A program made the translations under genes and the position numbers. From an uncultured Eubacterium sp. (GTDB taxonomy: Bacteria; Bacillota; Clostridia; Lachnospirales; Lachnospiraceae): DNA of 53,498 bases. The stretch spans positions 1-53,498 of the forward strand of contig CAOKNO010000009.1 in assembly GCA_948470065.1 (NCBI GenBank), read 5' to 3'. The number at the start of each line of letters is the position of its first letter. Within the stretch, counting starts at the first letter, position 1. Of the stretch, positions 52,903 to 53,498 are shown piece after piece. The notes beneath the pieces are model-generated. The model saw nothing but the letters and a program-made list of their open reading frames with translations. It searched no databases and was not told where the DNA came from.

Positions 52903-53433
52903 ATGGATAATAAAAGACGCAACAGTTGTATCCTCTATGTGGCCAGCGTAGCCATACTGTTTGGAATCGATCAATTCACGAAATATTTGGCGACGGCCTA
53001 CCTAAAGGGCAAGGAGCCCTTCATCCTGATAAAAAACGTATTCCAACTTCATTATCTGGAGAACCAAGGCGCCGCATTTGGCGTGCTGCAAGGGAAAAAA
53101 TTCTGGTTTGTGGCAATCACTTCCATTATGCTTCTTCTTATGGTCCTTGTCTATGTCCGTTCCCCATTGGAAAAAAGATACCGCTGGGCCAGGCTTGTCC
53201 TTATCGTCTTGACGTCAGGGGCAATCGGGAATTTATCGGACCGCCTGCGCCTTGACTATGTGGTTGATTTTTTCTACTTTGAGCTCATTAATTTCCCTAT
53301 ATTCAACGTAGCGGATATCTATGTAACCGTAGGCATTGCAGCGATGGCTATCCTGCTTTTTTTCTATTACAAGGAAGAGGATCTCGAACGCTTGCTTCCT
53401 TTTTGGAAAAAAAGCGGGAAACAGGGTAGTTAA
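52903..53433 (+). CDS. lspA: Lipoprotein signal peptidase (signal peptidase II)
   Basis: A 176-residue membrane aspartyl protease that removes signal peptides of diacylglyceryl-modified prolipoproteins. Four membrane segments are visible. The catalytic Asp residues are in GNLSDRLRLDYVVDFF, and ENQGAAFGVLQG is conserved. It would process the lipoproteins encoded in this window (DUF3048 protein and carboxypeptidase). AGGAAG lies upstream of the ATG. The family place after ylmH/divIVA is kept. Confidence 0.96.
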   Translation: MDNKRRNSCILYVASVAILFGIDQFTKYLATAYLKGKEPFILIKNVFQLHYLENQGAAFGVLQGKKFWFVAITSIMLLLMVLVYVRSPLEKRYRWARLVLIVLTSGAIGNLSDRLRLDYVVDFFYFELINFPIFNVADIYVTVGIAAMAILLFFYYKEEDLERLLPFWKKSGKQGS

Positions 53434-53476
53434 AGGATTCTAAATGAGTCCAGCTAATAAATGTCAATAGGTAAAT

Positions 53477-53490
53477 GAAAAATATTTTTC
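53477..53490. repeat. AT-rich palindrome at the right edge
   Basis: GAAAAATATTTTTC is a perfect 14-base palindrome 43 bases after lspA. It may be part of a promoter or operator for a gene beyond the edge. The last 65 bases hold no gene. Confidence 0.25.
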
Positions 53491-53498
53491 TTCTAAAA

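Overview
The window is a chromosomal segment of a spore-forming, Gram-positive anaerobe of the Clostridia, most likely a Lachnospiraceae member (inference). The signs are a single-chain PurL with a fused glutaminase domain, the sporulation genes yqfC and yqfD next to phoH and ybeY, a BofC-type gene, a DUF3048 lipoprotein, mreBCD joined to minCDE and rodA, the yggS-sepF-ylmH cluster, and sigma-A promoters with AGGAGG-type ribosome binding sites. Nearly everything is on the plus strand. The exceptions are the lysR-VOC pair at the left and a small DUF378 gene near 47.9 kb. I see no tRNA, rRNA, CRISPR array, insertion sequence or prophage.

Layout: (1) 0.2-1.6 kb: LysR regulator and VOC-family enzyme, minus strand, from a consensus promoter. 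(2) 1.7-7.7 kb: purL, a TerD-domain protein and a DUF3990/DUF3791 pair, closed by a terminator. (3) 7.9-18.3 kb: a signalling block made of a PseC-like sugar aminotransferase, a PAS histidine kinase with an HPt-like tail, a receiver protein with a degenerate HD-GYP domain, then cheR, cheB, a CheY-like regulator, cheA, cheW and one chemoreceptor, closed by a terminator. No flagellar or pilus gene lies in the window. (4) 18.4-22.6 kb: yqfC, yqfD, phoH, a shortened 7TM-HD protein without its HD motif, and ybeY. (5) 22.7-29.0 kb: DUF3048 lipoprotein, a SpoVB/MurJ-like flippase, a BofC-type protein and two flavoproteins. (6) 29.1-36.5 kb: mutS, a GNAT pseudogene with an internal deletion, mutL, miaA and a PLP lyase. 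(7) 36.5-47.1 kb: radC, mreBCD, a class B PBP, minCDE, rodA, mgsA and a D,D-carboxypeptidase, a long elongation and division-site operon. (8) 47.1-53.5 kb: a small P-loop protein behind a promoter with a perfect dyad, DUF378, an HlyD-like membrane protein, yggS, sepF, ylmH, aroB and lspA.

How the genes work together: the mre-PBP-RodA-Min operon combines cylindrical wall synthesis with division-site placement, and the sepF cluster adds Z-ring anchoring. MutS, with an endonuclease-type MutL, forms a mismatch-repair pair. The signalling block looks like one complete chemosensory circuit fed by a receptor with almost no external domain. Next to it is a second, partly degenerate two-component pair and a surface-sugar gene, so its output may be something other than a flagellar motor. 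That is the main hypothesis from this window. Other points worth checking are the terminator-like hairpin enclosing the bofC-type start codon, two probably inactivated HD phosphohydrolase domains, the GNAT deletion scar, the DUF3990/DUF3791 pair, and the dyad over the -10 box at 47.07 kb.
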